Part shown: in pieces, positions 59,445 to 64,000 of the stretch
How the letters are laid out: every line of letters begins with the position of its first letter
How positions within the stretch are numbered: the first letter of the stretch is position 1
Assembly: GCF_900101175.1 (NCBI RefSeq)
Contig: NZ_FNFQ01000008.1
Coordinates: 124,001 to 188,000, forward strand
Reading direction: 5' to 3'
DNA: 64,000 nucleotides
Source: Stenotrophomonas pavanii
GTDB lineage: Bacteria; Pseudomonadota; Gammaproteobacteria; Xanthomonadales; Xanthomonadaceae
Translations under genes and position numbers: made by a program
The notes under the pieces: generated by a model
Told to the model about the DNA's origin: nothing
Databases searched by the model: none
What the model saw: only the letters and a program-made list of their open reading frames with translations

Positions 59445-59615
59445 TGCCGGCCGCTGGCCGGCAGTGTCGACCAAGGTCGACACCTACCAGAACACCCATG
59501 GCCGGGCCGGGCCGACTGGCATTTCGCCGATTGCCGCGCGCTGTTGGCGGCCTGGCAGCAGAAGGGGTAGTGCCGGCCGCTGGCCGGCAGTGTCGACCAA
59601 GGTCGACACCTACCA
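59371..59615. repeat. 126-bp tandem duplication of the HAD gene 3' end plus SMAG repeats
   Basis: A 119-bp block (59371-59489) recurs at 59497-59615, period 126 bp, with a single mismatch in the coding part. Each copy holds the last 24 codons of the HAD gene, a forward SMAG unit (59441-59463 and 59567-59589) and a GTCGAC hairpin ending CACCTAC. The second copy of the gene end has no gene in front of it. Confidence 0.9.
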
Positions 59616-59646
59616 ACAGCATTCCCAGCAGCGCATCGGGTGGAAA

Positions 59647-59669
59647 GCCCCCTTGTTGTTCAAGGGGGC
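59647..59669 (-). terminator. Possible terminator of the PfkB-family gene
   Basis: GCCCCCTTG / CAAGGGGGC form a 9-bp stem; on the minus strand it is followed by a T-containing CTTTCC, 45 nt after the stop. Weak T run. Confidence 0.4.
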
Positions 59670-59714
59670 GCGCCGAAGGCGCGGGGATAAGGTGGAATGC
59701 GCGGGCAGTTCGGT

Positions 59715-60653
59715 TTACGCGCCCAGCGCGTAACCGAACTGCTGCTTGAACTGCTCGTTGAACTCATCGAAGGTGAAGCGCTGGTTCTGCGTGCCCGGAT
59801 GCTCGACCTTCAGTGCGCCCATCAGGTTGCCCATGCGGCCGATGGTCAGCCAGTCGTAGCCCTTCTGGATGCCGTAGATCAGGCCGGCGCGGAAGGCGTC
59901 GCCACAGCCGGTCGGGTCGACCACGCGGCGCTCGTGCGCCGGCGGGATGTCGTAGCTCTTTTCCGGGGTGTGGATGACCGCGCCCTTCGGGCCGCGGGTG
60001 GTGATGTAGGCCTTGACCCGGCTGACGATCTCCTTTTCGTCCCAGCCGGTGCGCTCCTGCAGCAGGTTCGACTCGTAGTCGTTGACCACCACGTAGTCGG
60101 CCTGATCGATGAAGGCGCGCAGCTCAGGGCCGTTGAACAGCGGCATGGCCTGGCCCGGGTCGAAGATGAACGGGATGCCGTCCTCGTGGAATTCCTGCGC
60201 GTTCTGGATCATGCCTTCGCGGCCGTCCGGGCCGACCAGGCCCAGGGTCACGCCCGGCACGCCGCGCACATGGTTCTCGTAGGAACGCATCATCGCGCCC
60301 GGGTGGAAGGCGGTGATCTGGTTGTTGTCGTGGTCGGTGGTGATGAACGCCTGCGGGGTGAACAGCTCATCGATCACGCGCACGCGCGACAGGTCGATGC
60401 CCAGGCCTTCGAAATACTCGCGGTACGGGCCGAAGTCCGAACCCACGGTGCCCATCGGGATCGGCTGGCCGCCCAGCAGGTGCAGGTTGTAGGCGATGTT
60501 GCCGGCGCAGCCGCCGAACTCGCGGCGCATGCGCGGCACCAGGAAAGACACGTTCAGGATGTGCACCTTGTCCGGCAGGATGTGATTCTTGAACTGGTCC
60601 GGGAACACCATGATGGTGTCGAAGGCAAGAGAACCACAGATCAGAGCGGACAT
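59715..60653 (-). CDS. PfkB-family carbohydrate/nucleoside kinase
   Basis: A 312-residue ribokinase-family kinase. The N-terminal motif FGGCAGNIAYNLHLLGG (GG near substrate site) and the C-terminal DPTGCGDAFRAGLIYG (anion-hole/catalytic aspartate) are clear. The central DYVVVNDYESNLL is typical of adenosine kinase-like members common in Xanthomonadaceae. Sugar or adenosine substrate is not decided. Divergent from mreB, 283 nt between starts. Confidence 0.9.
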   Translation of the reverse strand: MSALICGSLAFDTIMVFPDQFKNHILPDKVHILNVSFLVPRMRREFGGCAGNIAYNLHLLGGQPIPMGTVGSDFGPYREYFEGLGIDLSRVRVIDELFTPQAFITTDHDNNQITAFHPGAMMRSYENHVRGVPGVTLGLVGPDGREGMIQNAQEFHEDGIPFIFDPGQAMPLFNGPELRAFIDQADYVVVNDYESNLLQERTGWDEKEIVSRVKAYITTRGPKGAVIHTPEKSYDIPPAHERRVVDPTGCGDAFRAGLIYGIQKGYDWLTIGRMGNLMGALKVEHPGTQNQRFTFDEFNEQFKQQFGYALGA

Positions 60654-60825
60654 CGATGTAAGCCTATGCGGTGAATTTTGGGGTGGGCCGGCCCGGTTCA
60701 GCGGGCAAGCAAACGGCGCCCTTGGGCGCCCGACGGCGCAAAGGTTACCCGCTGGTGCCGCTCAGGGCCAGAACCGGGTGATGCCCGATCAGGCCGAAAG
60801 CCTGTGAAGACGCGGGTTCAGCTAG

Positions 60826-61983
<1,158 letters not shown>

Positions 61984-62104
61984 GCCGTCCCGGCCGTTCC
62001 TGCCCGCCGCGCCCTTCCGGGGTGCGGCCCGCCGTGAAGGCGGGCCGGCACCGGCGGGGCGTCCGCGTGTTTCCCTTCCGCCTTCTGCCAGTTGAATCGT
62101 TGCC

Positions 62105-63118
62105 GTGCCGCCCTACGCCGGTCCTCCCGTCGCCTCCCGATCCGGTGATGCCGCCAGCCCCCTGCGGTTGCTGGCCTATCTCGCGTTGGCCATCACCCTG
62201 ATCGTGCTCGATGACCAGGCCGGCTGGCTGGCGCGCCTGCGCGAGCAGGCCAACAGCCTGGTGCAGCCGGTGTGGGCCCTGGCCGGCCTGCCCGGCAAGC
62301 TCGGCAACCAGGTCAAGGATTCCGCCGCCAGCCATACCCAGCTGGTCGCCGAGAACCGCGAACTGCGCAACCAGCTGCTGCTGGCCAACGCGCGCCTGAC
62401 CCGCCTGCAGACCGCCGCGCTGGACAACGCGCAGCTGCGCGAACTGCTGAACGTGGCCGAGCGCAGCGGCCTGGACGTGCAGCTGGCGCCGATCCTGGAC
62501 ATCGACCTGGACCCGGTGAAGCAGCGCCTGGTGCTCGACGCTGGCGCCCGCGAAGGCGTGCACGTCGGCCAGGCCGTGATCGACGCCGGCGGCCTGATGG
62601 GGCAGGTGATCAGCGTGACCGGCGGCACCTCCACCGTGCTGCTGCTGACCGATCCCGACCACGCGGTGCCGGTCACCGTGGCCCGCAACGGCGTGCGCCT
62701 GATCGTCTACGGCCGCGGCGACACGCTGGAGCTGCGCGATATTCCGCTCAGCGCCGGGGTGGAAGTGGGCGATGAGATCGTTACCTCCGGTCTTGGCGGG
62801 CGTTTCCCGGCCGGCTTCCCGGTCGGCACCATCACCGGCCTGCGCCCGGACGACACCCATGCGTTCCTGGTCGGCGAACTGAAGCCGGCGGCGCAGCTCG
62901 ACCGCGGCCGCGACGTGCTGCTGCTGCGCCCGGGCGCGGCAATCCGCATTCCGCCGGAGCTGCGCCTGCAGCTGGAAGAAACCGCCCCGGGTGGCCCGGC
63001 CACCGGCGCCACCGTGCCTGTGGGGACCGCGCCAGCGGCAACGACGCCAGCTCCGGTCAGCGCCCCGGTAGTGCCGGCCGCTGGCCGGCAACCGACCGCG
63101 CCGGAGGCGCAGCGATGA
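62105..63118 (+). CDS. mreC: Rod-shape determining protein MreC, with repeat-derived C-terminus
   Basis: Periplasmic scaffold anchored by one helix (about 23-40, LRLLAYLALAITLIVLDD), then a coiled coil (about 70-105, AENRELRNQLLLANARLTRL) and the beta-barrel MreC domain (DLDPVKQRLVLDAGAREGVHVGQAVIDAGGLMGQV). 337 residues, long for the family. Start is GTG at 62105. The tail after about residue 290 is Pro/Ala/Thr-rich and disordered; residues 322-329 (VVPAAGRQ) are encoded by an intact 23-bp SMAG repeat read in frame. Overlaps mreD by 4 nt. Confidence 0.95.
   Translation: MPPYAGPPVASRSGDAASPLRLLAYLALAITLIVLDDQAGWLARLREQANSLVQPVWALAGLPGKLGNQVKDSAASHTQLVAENRELRNQLLLANARLTRLQTAALDNAQLRELLNVAERSGLDVQLAPILDIDLDPVKQRLVLDAGAREGVHVGQAVIDAGGLMGQVISVTGGTSTVLLLTDPDHAVPVTVARNGVRLIVYGRGDTLELRDIPLSAGVEVGDEIVTSGLGGRFPAGFPVGTITGLRPDDTHAFLVGELKPAAQLDRGRDVLLLRPGAAIRIPPELRLQLEETAPGGPATGATVPVGTAPAATTPAPVSAPVVPAAGRQPTAPEAQR
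63068..63090 (+). repeat. SMAG repeat inside the mreC coding sequence
   Basis: The full 23-bp forward unit GTAGTGCCGGCC... lies within codons 322-329 of mreC, in frame and without creating a stop, 26 nt before the stop codon. Confidence 0.9.
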
Positions 63119-63600
63119 GCCGCCTGCGCGACAACCCGTGGGTGCTGCCGGCCAGCCTGGTGGTGGCGCTGCTGCTGGGCCTGCTGCCGTTGCCGGCGCT
63201 GCTGCAGCCGCTGCGCCCGTACTGGCTGGCGCTGGTGCTGGCGTACTGGGTCATCGAAGCGCCCGAGCGCGTCGGCCTGGGCATCGCCTTCGCCAGCGGC
63301 GTGGTCGCCGACCTGCTGTACGGCGGTGTCCTCGGCGAACAGGCGCTGCGGCTGGTGATGCTGGCCTTCATCCTGCAGCGCTTCCGCGCCCGCATCCGCT
63401 TCTTCCCGATGTCGCAGCAGATGCTGGCCATCGGTGGCCTGCTGTTCAACGACCGCATCGTCAGCGCGCTGGTGCACATCCTGGTGGGCGAACCGACCCT
63501 GCCGTGGTCGTACTGGTGGGCGCCGCTGCTGGGCATGGGCCTGTGGCCGCTGGTGTTCGTGCTGCTGGACGCGGTGCGCTTCGGCAAGCGCGGGCGCTGA
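63115..63600 (+). CDS. mreD: Rod-shape determining protein MreD
   Basis: A 161-residue inner-membrane elongasome protein with about five helices (NPWVLPASLVVALLLGLLPLP; PYWLALVLAYWVIEAPERVGLGIAFASG). The segment around APERVGLGIAFASGVVADLLYGGVLGEQAL matches the family. It overlaps mreC by 4 nt (ATGA) and mrdA follows after 3 nt. Confidence 0.94.
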   Translation: MSRLRDNPWVLPASLVVALLLGLLPLPALLQPLRPYWLALVLAYWVIEAPERVGLGIAFASGVVADLLYGGVLGEQALRLVMLAFILQRFRARIRFFPMSQQMLAIGGLLFNDRIVSALVHILVGEPTLPWSYWWAPLLGMGLWPLVFVLLDAVRFGKRGR

Positions 63601-63603
63601 GCC

Positions 63604-64000
63604 ATGATTCCGCGCCGCCAGGTCAAGAATCCGCACGCCGAAGCCGAGCAGTTCCGCCGTCGCGCGGCGCTCGGCTTCCTGGGCGTGCTGGTCTGCCTGC
63701 TGGGCCTGGGCGGCTGGTACTTCAAGCTGCAGGTGCTGGACCACGATGTCTACGCTACGCGCTCGGAAGCCAACCGCATCAAGCCGCGGCCGGTGGTGCC
63801 CGGGCGCGGCATGATCTACGACCGCAACGGCCGCCTGCTGGCCGAGAACGTGCCGGCGTTCCGCCTGGACGTCACCCCGGACAAGGTCAAGGACATGGAC
63901 GCCACCCTGGAAGGGCTGGCGAAGATCATCAGCATCAGCCCGGAAGAGCTGGAAGCGTTCAACAAGTCGCGCAAGGCGCGCCGCAAGTTCCTGCCGGTCA
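63604..64000 (+). CDS. mrdA: Penicillin-binding protein 2, 5' part (runs off window)
   Basis: The first 132 residues of PBP2, the elongasome transpeptidase. A short cytoplasmic tail is followed by a membrane helix (LGFLGVLVCLLGLGGWYFKLQVL) and the PBP-dimer region with KPRPVVPGRGMIYDRNGRLLAENVPAFRLDV, the typical RG(x)IxDRNG motif. The catalytic SXXK is beyond the window edge. It follows mreD in the usual order. Confidence 0.95.
   Translation, partial: MIPRRQVKNPHAEAEQFRRRAALGFLGVLVCLLGLGGWYFKLQVLDHDVYATRSEANRIKPRPVVPGRGMIYDRNGRLLAENVPAFRLDVTPDKVKDMDATLEGLAKIISISPEELEAFNKSRKARRKFLPV

Overview
The window is chromosomal DNA of a high-GC gammaproteobacterium of the Xanthomonadaceae, almost certainly Stenotrophomonas maltophilia or a close relative. 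Three things point there: the divergent smeT / smeDEF multidrug efflux locus, whose SmeT looks essentially like the S. maltophilia protein; many GTAG-headed palindromic repeats (the SMAG repeats of S. maltophilia) between genes; and Xanthomonadaceae-type gene order around atp, glmU, glmS, xerC-hslVU and mreBCD. I saw no tRNA, rRNA, CRISPR array, insertion sequence or prophage. All identifications are by reading protein motifs, not by database search.

Layout. 1-3731: end of the ATP synthase operon (atpA 3' part, atpG, atpD, atpC) closed by a terminator. 3953-6289: a GtrA-like membrane protein, glmU and a GNAT acetyltransferase. 6337-14123 (minus): an envelope-stress-like cassette of an HlyD-type adaptor, an ABC ATPase, two MacB/FtsX-type permeases, a small secreted PDZ-like protein ending in 16 prolines, then a sigma-54 response regulator and its histidine kinase. 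A near-consensus sigma-54 promoter and nested GTGTCC palindromes lie in front of the first gene, in the 200 bp shared with divergent glmS. 14326-23600: glmS, a CBS protein, two VOC proteins (one GloA), a PLP enzyme, oligopeptidase A, an SDR and a DUF1415 protein. 23793-27597: an aromatic aldehyde/alcohol dehydrogenase pair with an AcoR-like regulator that has no AAA+ domain. 27632-32869: YajQ, an EamA exporter, metNI (no metQ beside it), a higBA toxin-antitoxin pair, a lipocalin and a small membrane protein. 32939-39179: two S9 peptidases flanking an aminotransferase, and a DUF454 protein.

39262-44076: lptM, dapF, a DUF484 protein, xerC and the HslVU protease, a packed co-directional run. 44173-51908: a Gfo/Idh/MocA oxidoreductase, smeT and smeDEF. 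51988-54643: small membrane or unknown proteins, a fungal-type cytosine deaminase homologue and ubiE. 54827-59444: an M1 aminopeptidase lipoprotein, an atypical A/T-richer orphan with a decayed tail, a lipoprotein and a HAD hydrolase whose 3' end is tandemly duplicated with its repeat. 59715-64000: a PfkB sugar/nucleoside kinase, then mreB, mreC, mreD and the start of mrdA (cell elongation).

The genes are mostly housekeeping (energy, amino-sugar supply for peptidoglycan and LPS, diaminopimelate, cell shape, proteolysis, quinone methylation), with accessory efflux and stress functions between them. The parts that most deserve attention are the sigma-54-controlled ABC/PDZ/two-component cassette, the repeats that intrude into genes or supply their stop codons (mreC, the HAD and GNAT genes), and the unusual orphan near 57 kb.
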